This document shows, piece by piece, positions 8,237 through 16,304 of a stretch of DNA of 64,000 nucleotides. Below the pieces are notes generated by a model. It was not told the origin of the DNA. It worked only from the letters and a program-made list of their open reading frames with translations, and made no database searches. Every line of letters starts with the position of its first letter. The first letter of the stretch is position 1. The translations under genes were made by a program, and so were the position numbers. The DNA comes from Flavobacterium zhairuonense (GTDB lineage Bacteria > Bacteroidota > Bacteroidia > Flavobacteriales > Flavobacteriaceae): the NCBI RefSeq assembly GCF_004352915.1, contig NZ_SJSY01000072.1, positions 62,001-126,000 of the forward strand, in the 5' to 3' direction.

Positions 8237-8641
8237 ATGATAACAATCAAAAATACAGTAAACGCACCGATAGCTAAAGTTTGGGAATATTGGAACACAC
8301 CAGAGCATATTACAAAATGGAGTTTTGCTTCGCCAGACTGGCACACGCCATATGCAGAAGCTGATTTGAGAGAAGGCGGAAAATTCAAATCGACTATGGC
8401 GGCTAAAGATGGCAGTATGAGTTTTGATTTTGGAGGCGAATTTACATTAGTAAAGCCTGAAGAAGCGCTTTCGTATGTTTTAGGCGATGGCAGAAAAGTT
8501 GAAATTACCTATACTGAAACAGCAAACGGTGTAGAAATCGTGGAGCGTTTTGATCCTGAAACAGTAAATCCTGAAGAAATGCAACGCGCAGGTTGGCAGG
8601 CGATTTTGGATAATTTTAAAAATTACGTAGAGAATAATTAG
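8237..8641 (+). CDS. SRPBCC (AHSA1-like) protein 2
   Basis: A 134-residue paralogue of the gene just upstream. It shares the pattern APIAKVWEYWNTPEHITKWS, then SFDFGGEFT, and the tail MQRAGWQAILDNFKNYVENN. The two are a tandem duplication, with 29 bases between them and clear divergence. The role is unknown; homologues are often called 'SRPBCC domain' or 'activator of Hsp90 ATPase-like' proteins. After this gene there is a 127-base gap holding a short phrase repeat (8649-8690). Confidence 0.85.
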   Translation: MITIKNTVNAPIAKVWEYWNTPEHITKWSFASPDWHTPYAEADLREGGKFKSTMAAKDGSMSFDFGGEFTLVKPEEALSYVLGDGRKVEITYTETANGVEIVERFDPETVNPEEMQRAGWQAILDNFKNYVENN

Positions 8642-8648
8642 TTTTTAG

Positions 8649-8690
8649 GAGCAAAGGCTCAAAGGTGCAGAGGTGCAGAGGTTCAAAGAT
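8649..8690. repeat. Short phrase repeat (AAAGGTGCAGAGG type)
   Basis: Imperfect tandem phrases GCTCAAAGGTGCAGAGG / GTGCAGAGGTTCAAAG lie in the gap between two genes of the VOC/SRPBCC run. It resembles the many low-information phrase repeats between genes elsewhere in the window, and no hairpin is obvious. Confidence 0.5.
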
Positions 8691-8768
8691 TGCAATACAG
8701 ATTAAACTTAAATTGACTTACATAACTAATGGTTTAAATAAATTGTTTAACACAAAAAATCTAAAAAA

Positions 8769-9176
8769 ATGACAAAACAAATATGGTTGAATCTTCCTGT
8801 AAAAAATATAGCAAAAGCGAAAGATTTTTTCTGGAAAATAGGTTTTTCGTTTAATGAACAGCACGATACGCCAAGTTCAACTTGCATGGTGGTTGGTGAA
8901 GGACATTTTGTAGTAATGCTTTTTGAGGAAATGCTTTTTTCTAGTTTCTCTCAAAATGCACTTACAGATACAAAGCTAAGTTCTGAAGTTTTGATTTCTA
9001 TTGATGCCGAAAGCAGAGAAGAAGTTGACGAATTGGCTAAAAAAGTGACAGAAGCCGGAGGAACTGTTTTTGCAGCACCAGCAGAAAGCCAAGGCTGGAT
9101 GTACGGTTGTGGATTTGCAGATTTAGATGGCCATAGATGGAATGTTTTGTATATGGATTTTAGTAAATTATCTTAA
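8769..9176 (+). CDS. VOC-family (glyoxalase-like) protein 2
   Basis: A 135-residue paralogue of the VOC protein at 7394. Shared marks are NLPVKN at the start, GFSFNEQ, the central VVMLFEEMLF, EVLISIDAESREEVDEL and the ending WMYGCGFADLDGHRWNVLYMD. The family forms dimers around a metal or ligand cavity. Substrate is not deducible. The next gene starts only two bases after its stop, again a VOC followed by SRPBCC, which repeats the order of the first pair. Confidence 0.88.
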   Translation: MTKQIWLNLPVKNIAKAKDFFWKIGFSFNEQHDTPSSTCMVVGEGHFVVMLFEEMLFSSFSQNALTDTKLSSEVLISIDAESREEVDELAKKVTEAGGTVFAAPAESQGWMYGCGFADLDGHRWNVLYMDFSKLS

Positions 9177-9178
9177 TT

Positions 9179-9616
9179 ATGGAAACATTAGAATTTAAGA
9201 GTAGAATTAAAGCTCCCGCGGCAAAAGTTTGGGAAGTTTTATGGGATGATGACACTTATAAAGAATGGACAGGTGCTTTTTGCGAAGGTTCATATGCTGT
9301 AAGTGATTGGAATGAAGGCGACAAAATTCATTTTATGTCACCAAATGGCGAAGGAATGAACAGTCTTATTGAGAAGAAGATTCCAAATGAATATATGGCT
9401 TTTAAGCATATAGGCGAGATTAAAGATTTCAAAGAACTGCCACTCGATGAAGAAACAAAAAAGTGGAGTGGTGCAATGGAAACCTATCGTTTGTTATCAG
9501 AAGATGGATTTACTGATTTGACGGCACACGTTGACGTTGTCGAAAAGTACATTGACTATTTTAAAGAAGCTTTTCCTAAAGGTTTGGAGAAAGTAAAAGA
9601 GTTATCTGAGAAGTAG
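9179..9616 (+). CDS. SRPBCC-domain protein 3
   Basis: A 145-residue START-like protein with the opening RIKAPAAKVWEVLWDDDTYK and the tail YFKEAFPKGLEKVKELSEK. It is more distant from the two 134-residue paralogues and probably belongs to another SRPBCC subgroup. It is translationally close to the VOC gene before it. No enzyme residues are recognised. Confidence 0.85.
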   Translation: METLEFKSRIKAPAAKVWEVLWDDDTYKEWTGAFCEGSYAVSDWNEGDKIHFMSPNGEGMNSLIEKKIPNEYMAFKHIGEIKDFKELPLDEETKKWSGAMETYRLLSEDGFTDLTAHVDVVEKYIDYFKEAFPKGLEKVKELSEK

Positions 9617-9704
9617 AAATAGATTATAGAAGAAAGAGATGAGGTTTGATCTTTTGCTTCAAAAAAAAATAAAAATTTATAACTAACAATTAAAAATAAA
9701 AAAA

Positions 9705-10142
9705 ATGGCAACAGTAAACCCTTATTTGTTATTTAATGGAAATTGCGAGCAAGCATTCCTATTTTATAAATCCGTTTTTGGAGGAGAATTTCCTTATATC
9801 GGAAAATTTAAAGACATGCCAAAAGAAGAAGGCTGTGATGAAGTTTCTGAAGCAGATGCTGAAAGAATCATGCACGTTTCATTACCAATTGGAGAGACAA
9901 TTTTAATGGGAAGTGACAGCTCGACAAGATTTGGAGATCTTCCTTTTGGAGAAAATTTTTCAATTTCGATTAATACTGAAAGTGCAGCAGAAGCAGACCG
10001 AATTTTCAACGGACTTTCAGCTGGAGGAAAAGTGGAAATGCCGATGAACAAAACTTTCTGGGGCGCTTATTTCGGAATGTTCAAAGATAAATTTGGAATC
10101 AACTGGATGGTGAATTTTGATGAAAATCAACCGGCGAAATAA
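9705..10142 (+). CDS. VOC-family protein, PhnB-like
   Basis: A 145-residue protein with the typical PhnB/YjdN-like opening NPYLLFNGNCEQAFLFYKSVFGG, here cut into its parts: NPYLLFNGN, EQAFLFYKSVFGG. The ending FGINWMVNF is also typical. Such proteins are related to, but are not, 3-demethylubiquinone methyltransferases, a common misannotation. It closes the VOC/SRPBCC run and is followed by a terminator. Confidence 0.88.
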   Translation: MATVNPYLLFNGNCEQAFLFYKSVFGGEFPYIGKFKDMPKEEGCDEVSEADAERIMHVSLPIGETILMGSDSSTRFGDLPFGENFSISINTESAAEADRIFNGLSAGGKVEMPMNKTFWGAYFGMFKDKFGINWMVNFDENQPAK

Positions 10143-10193
10143 TCATTAAAGTTATGTTATTCTAAAAGCGGAACATAATTGTTAAATTACTTT

Positions 10194-10219
10194 AAAAAGC
10201 GCATGTATATGCGCTTTTT
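10194..10219 (+). terminator. Terminator after the VOC/SRPBCC run
   Basis: AAAAAGCGCAT pairs with ATGCGCTTTTT (11 bp) around a four-base loop, with the T run forming the end of the stem. It lies about 50 bases after the last gene of the run. Confidence 0.85.
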
Positions 10220-10299
10220 CTTTGCAAAAAACAAGGATTATTCTTTTTTATCACCAATAGATTGCCGATTTTTGTCGCTTCAAAATCAATAAAGAAAAA

Positions 10300-11529
10300 A
10301 TGGCAATAGAGGATAAAGAAATTATTTTATTAAAAGTTTCAGGACACGATAAAATAGGGGTTACAGCGGGTCTAACAGCTGTATTGGCGGCTTATGATGC
10401 TAATATTTTAGATATCGGTCAAGCCGATATTCACGATACACTTTCTTTAGGAATTTTATTCGAAATTGCTGCGGGTTCGTCTTCTGCACCAGTTTTGAAA
10501 GACTTGCTGTTTAAAGCTTACGAACTGGAAATTAAAGTGAAATTTATTCCAATTTCTATTGAAGATTACGAAACGTGGGTAAAATCACAATCAAAACAAC
10601 GCTATATTATCAATATTTTAGGCGAAAAACTTGCCGCTTCTCAATTGGCGGCGGTGACTAAAATTATGTCAGACCAAAACCTGAATATTGATTCTATTAT
10701 ACGATTAACAGGGAGAACTTCTATTGTTGAGAAAGAACAATACCCTCGTTCTTGCATTCAATTATCTGTAACAGGCGAAATTGTAAATAAAATTGACATG
10801 ACAGCTAATTTTATGGAAGTTTCAAGAACCCTTAATGTCGATATTTCTTTCCAAGAAGATAATATTTATAGAAGAAATCGTCGTTTAGTGTGTTTCGATA
10901 TGGATTCTACTTTGATTCAAACTGAAGTTATCGACGAATTGGCAGAGTTGAATGGAGTAGGAGATCAGGTAAGAGCAATTACAGAATCAGCAATGAATGG
11001 CGAAATTGATTTCAACGAAAGTTTCAAAAAGCGTATGGCTTTGCTTGAAGGTTTGAGCGAAGAAGTTTTGCAAAATGTTGCCGTTAATTTGCCAATCACA
11101 CAGGGCGCGCACCGTTTGATGAAAGCTTTGAAATACTACGGTTATAAAACCGCAATTCTTTCTGGAGGATTTACTTATTTTGGAGAATACCTGCAAAAAG
11201 AATTGGGAATTGACTACGTTCACGCCAATCAATTAGAGATAAAAGACGGTAAATTGACAGGAAAATATATAGGTGATATTGTTGACGGCCAAAAGAAAGC
11301 CGAGCACTTAAAAGCAATTGCTGAGAAAGAAGGAATCCACATCAACCAAACTATTGCCGTGGGCGACGGAGCAAACGATTTGCCAATGCTAAATTTAGCA
11401 GGATTAGGAATCGCTTTCCATGCAAAACCAAAAGTAAAAGAAAGCGCTTCAACCTCAATTTCAAGTTTAGGTCTTGATGGTGTTTTGTATCTTTTAGGGT
11501 ACCACGATCGATATATTGATATGATGTAA
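10300..11529 (+). CDS. serB: Phosphoserine phosphatase with N-terminal ACT domains
   Basis: Catalyses the last step of serine synthesis, phosphoserine to serine. Residues 1-90 and about 100-185 look like two ACT regulatory domains (opening LLKVSGHDKIGVTAG). The HAD phosphatase domain starts near 195 with the catalytic pair D200 and D202 in FDMDSTLIQTE, and has LSGGFTYF and the metal site VGDGANDLPML. At 409 residues it belongs to the long SerB type with amino-acid-sensing domains. Cytoplasmic, single gene, followed by two palindromic repeat elements. Confidence 0.95.
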   Translation: MAIEDKEIILLKVSGHDKIGVTAGLTAVLAAYDANILDIGQADIHDTLSLGILFEIAAGSSSAPVLKDLLFKAYELEIKVKFIPISIEDYETWVKSQSKQRYIINILGEKLAASQLAAVTKIMSDQNLNIDSIIRLTGRTSIVEKEQYPRSCIQLSVTGEIVNKIDMTANFMEVSRTLNVDISFQEDNIYRRNRRLVCFDMDSTLIQTEVIDELAELNGVGDQVRAITESAMNGEIDFNESFKKRMALLEGLSEEVLQNVAVNLPITQGAHRLMKALKYYGYKTAILSGGFTYFGEYLQKELGIDYVHANQLEIKDGKLTGKYIGDIVDGQKKAEHLKAIAEKEGIHINQTIAVGDGANDLPMLNLAGLGIAFHAKPKVKESASTSISSLGLDGVLYLLGYHDRYIDMM

Positions 11530-11536
11530 ATCTATT

Positions 11537-11642
11537 TTGTCATTTCGACCGAAGGGAGAAATCACACACGAAACTCGACAAAGATTGGCGACATTCTATG
11601 CGGAATTTCTTGTGTGATTTCTCCCTTCGGTCGAAATGACAA
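11537..11642. repeat. Palindromic element, family B, perfect copy
   Basis: Perfect 32-bp terminal inverted repeats: left arm 11537-11568 starting TTGTCATTTCGACCGAAGGG, right arm 11611-11642. The 42-base middle has the asymmetric core ACTCGACAAAGATTGGCG, shared with copies near 43.4, 51.5 and 51.75 kb. There is no coding sequence. It looks like a MITE-like or stem-loop repeat rather than a simple terminator. Confidence 0.85.
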
Positions 11643-11689
11643 TATTGAGAAAATCTCACCAACTTAGAATCTTAGCATCTTAATAATGG

Positions 11690-11783
11690 CATGTCCCTGC
11701 GGGTCGGGCTATCCGTTTCAATCTTTTGTGTCTCGTTAAAGAAACGAGACACAAAAGGATTTCCACTTCTATCCCTCATGCGA
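11690..11783. repeat. Dispersed hairpin repeat, family A
   Basis: In inverse orientation to the 6.2 kb copy. It has the outer parts GGGCTATCCGTTTCAATC and GGATTTCCACTTCTATCCC around a 14-bp stem, TTTTGTGTCTCGTT (11724-11737) with AACGAGACACAAAA (11743-11756), five-base loop. This copy has a completely different stem from the GGGTT-loop copies but the same flanks. Confidence 0.75.
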
Positions 11784-11822
11784 GTTTAGTGGAATTAGAG
11801 GTTTTTAATTTAAAATAGGTAA

Positions 11823-12305
11823 TTACTCTTTTGCGGTGATGAATGAAAGTTGCTTGTTTACAATCTTCATTAATTCTTCTCTAGTCATTTTAATGTCAGA
11901 ATAATTTTCTGAGATAACTTCTAATGTTACGTCCTTGAAGCGAATGACAAAATGTTTATAATTTGAATAATGGATATCTAAATGTTGAGGATGTTGGCGA
12001 TTATTACTTTTTAATTCATGAATCCATTCAGAGTTGTAAACTTGATAGAAACCATATAACTCAATTCCAGTTATGTAATTAGTCATTCCAATTTCATCAT
12101 TTGGATATCCATACTTGTAAATTTTGAACTTAAAATTTAATGCTTTTATTAGATCATTTTTTTCTTCTAATAAAAGGAAGAGATCGTTTTGACTAGAGAT
12201 AATGAAATTATTATGAATAAAATTATAATTACTGTTTAGTTCGATTTCTTTGGCATATTGATTTGAAGATTCTACTTCCAATCCCAATAATTTTAATAGT
12301 TTCAT
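11823..12305 (-). CDS. Hypothetical protein
   Basis: A 160-residue soluble protein, rich in Asn, Tyr and Ile, with no signal peptide or membrane helix. I do not recognise a family. Its end is charged and helical (REELMKIVNKQLSFI). It lies between repeat elements and the GH3-like gene, has no operon partner, and its AT-rich composition hints at an accessory gene. It might be a small immunity-type or orphan protein, but there is no positive evidence. Confidence 0.6.
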   Translation of the reverse strand: MKLLKLLGLEVESSNQYAKEIELNSNYNFIHNNFIISSQNDLFLLLEEKNDLIKALNFKFKIYKYGYPNDEIGMTNYITGIELYGFYQVYNSEWIHELKSNNRQHPQHLDIHYSNYKHFVIRFKDVTLEVISENYSDIKMTREELMKIVNKQLSFITAKE

Positions 12306-12379
12306 CTATGATTTAATTGATTGTTAGTATGGAATTAGAGTAATAATTCGTAAAAAATTGTAAAATATTCTATTAAAAA

Positions 12380-13888
12380 TTACATCTCCTTCAACTGCTC
12401 TAAATAATCCCTTTGATTCGAAAGTCTAGGAATTTTATGCTGACCACCTAATTTATCTCTTTCTTTAAGCCAATCATAAAATAGATTTTCACGGGCAACA
12501 TTAATCACCAAAGGATTTAACGTCATATTGTTGTAGCGTTTCGCTTCGTAGTCTGAATTTAAAGTCTGCAATGTTTCATCCAAAACTTTTTGGAAAAGAC
12601 CAACATCAGCTGGTTTTTTCTTGAATTCAATCATCCATTCGTGTGCGCCTTTCTCTTTGTCGTGCATAAAAATAGGAGCAACCGTATAATCGATAACTTC
12701 GGTTTGAGTGACTTGGCACGCTTTAGCAATAGCTTGATCTGTATTTTCGACCATCAATTCTTCACCAAAAACATTAATATGATGTTTGGTTCTTCCGGTA
12801 ACTCTTATTCGATACGGATTCAATGATGTAAAACGAATGGTGTCGCCAATTAAATAACGCCATAAACCGGAATTGGTCGTAATAACAATGGCGTAGTTTT
12901 TATTCAATTCAACATCAGCCAAACGAACCACTTTTTGGTTTGGAGTCCCAAAAGTGTCCATTGGAATAAATTCATAGAAAATTCCGTAATCCAACATCAG
13001 CAATAAATCACTAGAATAATTCAAGTCTTGAATAGCAAAAAAGCCTTCAGATGCATTGTAAATTTCGTAATATTTAAAATCAGAACTTGGCAGGATTTTT
13101 TTGTATTGGTCTTTATAAGGAGAAAAACTCACACCTCCGTGAAAGTAAACTTCAAGATTTGGCCAAAGTTCCAGCAAGTTTTGATTTCCTGTATTTTCTA
13201 AAACCTTATTCATTAAAACCAGCATCCAGGAAGGTACTCCGGCAAAACTGGTTACATTTTCGTTTTTTGTTTCATTAATGATTGCTGCAATTTTGCTTTC
13301 CCACTCGCTCATCAATGAAGTTTTACTGCTTGGCGTACTGCTGAATTCAGCCCAAATTGGCATATTCTCAATCAAAATTGCCGATAAATCACCAAAAAAA
13401 GTATTGTTGTTTTCATAGATCTGAGAACTTCCGCCCAAACGAAGACTTTTTCCTAAAAACAATTCAGAATCTTCATTATTATTCAAATAAAGACAAAGCA
13501 AATCTTTGCTTCCTTTATAATGACAATCTTCTAGCGCTTCGTTGCTTACCGGAATAAATTTGCTTTTGGCATTTGTAGTGCCGCTTGATTTGGCAAACCA
13601 TTTAATTGGAGTTTCCCAAAAAACGCCTTGCTCGCCTTGACGCGTGCGCTCAATCAACGGTTGCAATTCTTCATATGTAGAAATCGGGACTCTTTCCGCA
13701 AAAGTCTGATACGAACTTATTGAAGCAAAATCATATTTTTTTCCAACAACCGTATTTTCTGAAGCTGTCAATAAATTATGCAACAGTTCTTCCTGAACTT
13801 CATTCGGATATTTTAGAAAAAGTTCAATTTGGTGTATCCTTTGTTTAAGGACCCAAGATGCGAAAGAATTGATGATAGATACAGGCAT
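12380..13888 (-). CDS. GH3-family (auxin-responsive promoter type) protein
   Basis: A 502-residue member of the GH3 family, acyl-adenylate-forming enzymes known in plants for joining amino acids to auxin or jasmonate. Marks are the ATP-binding WFAKSSGTTNAKSKFIPVS, EIYNASEGFFAIQD, the conserved LWRYLIGDTIRFT and the C-terminal GRTKHHINVFGEELM. Bacteroidota carry such genes widely, but their substrate is not established. It is divergent from a DUF2797 gene, and both carry the same 32-base sequence in front of the start codon. Confidence 0.9.
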   Translation of the reverse strand: MPVSIINSFASWVLKQRIHQIELFLKYPNEVQEELLHNLLTASENTVVGKKYDFASISSYQTFAERVPISTYEELQPLIERTRQGEQGVFWETPIKWFAKSSGTTNAKSKFIPVSNEALEDCHYKGSKDLLCLYLNNNEDSELFLGKSLRLGGSSQIYENNNTFFGDLSAILIENMPIWAEFSSTPSSKTSLMSEWESKIAAIINETKNENVTSFAGVPSWMLVLMNKVLENTGNQNLLELWPNLEVYFHGGVSFSPYKDQYKKILPSSDFKYYEIYNASEGFFAIQDLNYSSDLLLMLDYGIFYEFIPMDTFGTPNQKVVRLADVELNKNYAIVITTNSGLWRYLIGDTIRFTSLNPYRIRVTGRTKHHINVFGEELMVENTDQAIAKACQVTQTEVIDYTVAPIFMHDKEKGAHEWMIEFKKKPADVGLFQKVLDETLQTLNSDYEAKRYNNMTLNPLVINVARENLFYDWLKERDKLGGQHKIPRLSNQRDYLEQLKEM

Positions 13889-13901
13889 GAGTGAATTTTA
13901 G

Positions 13902-14132
13902 ATTTTAGATTGCTGATTTTAGATTTTAGATTTGACGTCCCACGTAAAATCAAGAAATTTAAAATTTGAATATCAATAGACAAACACTAACTTTGTCATA
14001 TTATCAAAAATAGTATTTTTTTGTAAAAAAAACCATTCTATGTTGAGTAAAGATTCTAATTAAATTGAATTAAAAATTAAATTCTGAACTCAAAAGAAGT
14101 AAATCTAAAATCTAAAATCAGCAATCTAAAAT
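13902..14132. repeat. 32-bp perfect inverted repeat flanking two divergent starts
   Basis: The arms are 13902-13933 and 14101-14132, exact reverse complements built from TCTAAAATC phrases with one GCAATC interruption. They are separated by 167 bases. Each arm lies just upstream of a start codon (14 bases from the GH3-like start, 3 bases from the DUF2797 start), so both mRNAs would carry the same leader. Similar phrases occur at 32190-32222 and 60868-60899. Confidence 0.85.
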
Positions 14133-14135
14133 ACA

Positions 14136-14930
14136 ATGACTTATCAAGGCGTACTTACAAAAATGCAGACAGAAATGGGAAATCCAATTCAATATTATTT
14201 GGTTTTCGAAGATAGTTTCTTAAGTATGAATCAATTATTGAATAAGCATATTGAAATAAATTTTGTAGGTTTTCAGTGTTTAAATTGCGGCAAAAAGAAA
14301 AAAATCTACAGACAAGGTTTTTGTTATGAATGTTTTTATTCAAGTGCTGCAGTTGGTGATTGGATTATGCGCCCAGAATTGAGTACCGCTCATTTAGGAA
14401 TTGCAGATCGTGATTTAGATTTTGAATCAAAAGCACAGTTACAACCCCATATAGTATATCTAGCGTTTTCAACTGAAGTAAAAGTTGGAGTGACCAGAAA
14501 ATCTCAAGTTCCAACAAGATGGATTGACCAAGGCGCAACGCAGGCAATTGCAATTGTTGAGGTTCCAAATCGTTACTTGGCGGGAATTACTGAGGTCGCT
14601 TTGAAAGATCATTATACAGATAAGACCAATTGGAGAAAAATGCTTCAAAACACAACAGAATCATGTGATTTGATTCTCGAGAAATCAAAAGTGGAGAGCT
14701 TGATTCCAGCTGAAGTAAAGGATTATTTTTATAGTGAAAAAAATGACGTTTACGAGTTAAATTATCCGGTATTGAGTTATCCGGCAAAAATCAATAGTTT
14801 GAACTTAGATAAAACGCCATCATTTCAAGGAAAATTAGTTGGAATAAAAGGACAATATCTATTATTTGAAAACGGAACAGTTTTTAATATCCGTGGTTCT
14901 GAAGGTTATGTGGTTACCATAAATGTCTAG
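14136..14930 (+). CDS. DUF2797 protein
   Basis: A 264-residue protein matching the DUF2797 family. A four-cysteine zinc-like knuckle is visible at about 48-67 (CLNCGKKKK then FCYECFYS). A GIY-YIG-like stretch follows, HIVYLAFSTEVKVGVTRKSQ, then PTRWIDQGA. The GIY-YIG-type core suggests nucleic-acid contact, but no function is established. It is divergent from the GH3-like gene. The start at 14136 lies directly after the repeat arm. Confidence 0.85.
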   Translation: MTYQGVLTKMQTEMGNPIQYYLVFEDSFLSMNQLLNKHIEINFVGFQCLNCGKKKKIYRQGFCYECFYSSAAVGDWIMRPELSTAHLGIADRDLDFESKAQLQPHIVYLAFSTEVKVGVTRKSQVPTRWIDQGATQAIAIVEVPNRYLAGITEVALKDHYTDKTNWRKMLQNTTESCDLILEKSKVESLIPAEVKDYFYSEKNDVYELNYPVLSYPAKINSLNLDKTPSFQGKLVGIKGQYLLFENGTVFNIRGSEGYVVTINV

Positions 14931-14980
14931 TATAATCTACCATTCGTCTATTTGTTTTTAGCTTCTGTCTATTAAATATA

Positions 14981-15017
14981 AAAAAGCGCCAAAATCCTTG
15001 TATTTTCGGCGCTTTTT
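14981..15017 (+). terminator. Terminator after the DUF2797 gene
   Basis: AAAAAGCGCC pairs with GGCGCTTTTT, extended by AAAAT/ATTTT across a one-base bulge. It ends in a T run and is symmetric, so it could act on both strands. Confidence 0.85.
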
Positions 15018-15180
15018 AAAATTAATGATGAGAATTCTGTTAAATTAATTTACAATTATGTAATATTTACTTATTCAAAGATTTTAATTTTAAGAAAAAT
15101 TTAACTTACATTTGGCCAGTTCAATACCACTGAATTACCAAGTCAGGCAAGAACTTTTTTTAATTCTAAAAACAAAATGA

Positions 15181-16230
15181 ATGAGTAACTTAAAAAAAGT
15201 TAACGGATTCAGACGCAGTTTAATGCGTAGTTTAACCAAGAACATTGGTCGCTCGGATATGCAAAAAGGCGAACCAATCAATAAAGGCGAAATCAAGAAA
15301 GTATTAATCGCTAGACCAAATCAGAGATTAGGGAATTTGATTTTAATTTCACCTTTAGTCCAGGAAGTAACTAAAACATTTCCGAATTGCAAAATCGACT
15401 TATTTGTCAAAGGAACTTTAGCTCCAATTGTTTTCGAAAATTATGAAAACATCGACAAAATAATTGATTTGCCTAAAAAGCCTTTCAAGGAATTAATCAA
15501 GTATTTGAAAGTTTGGACATTGATCCGAAAACAAAATTACGATGCTGTAATTAATGTCGATCAAAACTCATCGTCAGGAAGATTGGCAGTGAAATTTTCG
15601 GCTGCGAAATATAAATTTTTTGGTGACTTGCCAGAAAATGTGCAGTTGTCTTATGAAGATTATTCTCATATTGCAAAATATCCAGTTTATAATTTTAGAT
15701 ATGCTTTAAGTCAATTAGGCATTGAAGATAAAAAAGAGCCAGTCGATCTTATTGATTTAAAATTGTCGCAAGATGAAATTGCAAAAGGAAAAACAATCTT
15801 GAATGGAATTGTTGATGAAAATAAAAAATCGATTGCCATATTTACTTTTGCAACTGGAGAAAAATGCTATCGCGTAGAATGGTGGGAAGAGTTTTATACT
15901 GCTTTAAAAAAGGAATATGAAGCAGATTACAATATTTTCGAAATTTTGCCAGTTGAAAATGTTTCCCAAATAAATTTTCAGGCACCGTCGTTTTATAGTA
16001 AAGATGTTCGTGAAATTGGTTCTGTAATGGCTAACAGCGAAGTGTTTATTGGAGCAGACAGTGGCATCATGCATTTGGCAAGTGCTTCAAAAGTAGCTAC
16101 GGTTGGATTGTTTTCAGGAGCCAATATTAAAAAATACGAGCCTTACGGAAATAACAGTGTTGGTGTTGATACCAATACAAACTCGATTTCTGATTATATC
16201 CAAATAATAAATTCGATTTTGAACAAATAA
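15181..16230 (+). CDS. Glycosyltransferase family 9 protein
   Basis: A 349-residue protein like the ADP-heptose:lipopolysaccharide heptosyltransferases (GT9). Evidence is KVLIARPNQRLGNLILISP near residue 40, the C-terminal donor site FIGADSGIMHLASASKV, and GLFSGAN. It likely adds a heptose or similar sugar to lipopolysaccharide core at the inner membrane. The ATG at 15181 is preceded by an overlapping out-of-frame ATG at 15177 that stops after three codons. A TACATTTG box sits at 15107-15114. Confidence 0.9.
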   Translation: MSNLKKVNGFRRSLMRSLTKNIGRSDMQKGEPINKGEIKKVLIARPNQRLGNLILISPLVQEVTKTFPNCKIDLFVKGTLAPIVFENYENIDKIIDLPKKPFKELIKYLKVWTLIRKQNYDAVINVDQNSSSGRLAVKFSAAKYKFFGDLPENVQLSYEDYSHIAKYPVYNFRYALSQLGIEDKKEPVDLIDLKLSQDEIAKGKTILNGIVDENKKSIAIFTFATGEKCYRVEWWEEFYTALKKEYEADYNIFEILPVENVSQINFQAPSFYSKDVREIGSVMANSEVFIGADSGIMHLASASKVATVGLFSGANIKKYEPYGNNSVGVDTNTNSISDYIQIINSILNK

Positions 16231-16248
16231 TAAATTGCTATCAGCTAT

Positions 16249-16286
16249 AAAAAAAATCCTGCTCCATAAAGAGCAGGATTTTTTTA
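16249..16286. terminator. Bidirectional terminator between convergent genes
   Basis: AAAAAATCCTGCTC pairs with GAGCAGGATTTTTT around a six-base loop, with A and T runs on both sides. It serves the glycosyltransferase (+) and the AsmA-like gene (-). Confidence 0.9.
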
Positions 16287-16304
16287 TGAAAATCAATTCA
16301 GATT

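Noticed and set aside
9705..10142. 3-demethylubiquinone methyltransferase
   Set aside because: There is no SAM-binding site; the fold is VOC/PhnB-like, and the name is a known misannotation.
11537..11642. Insertion sequence, because of the long terminal inverted repeats
   Set aside because: Only about 105 bases, no transposase frame; I call it a non-autonomous or stem-loop repeat.
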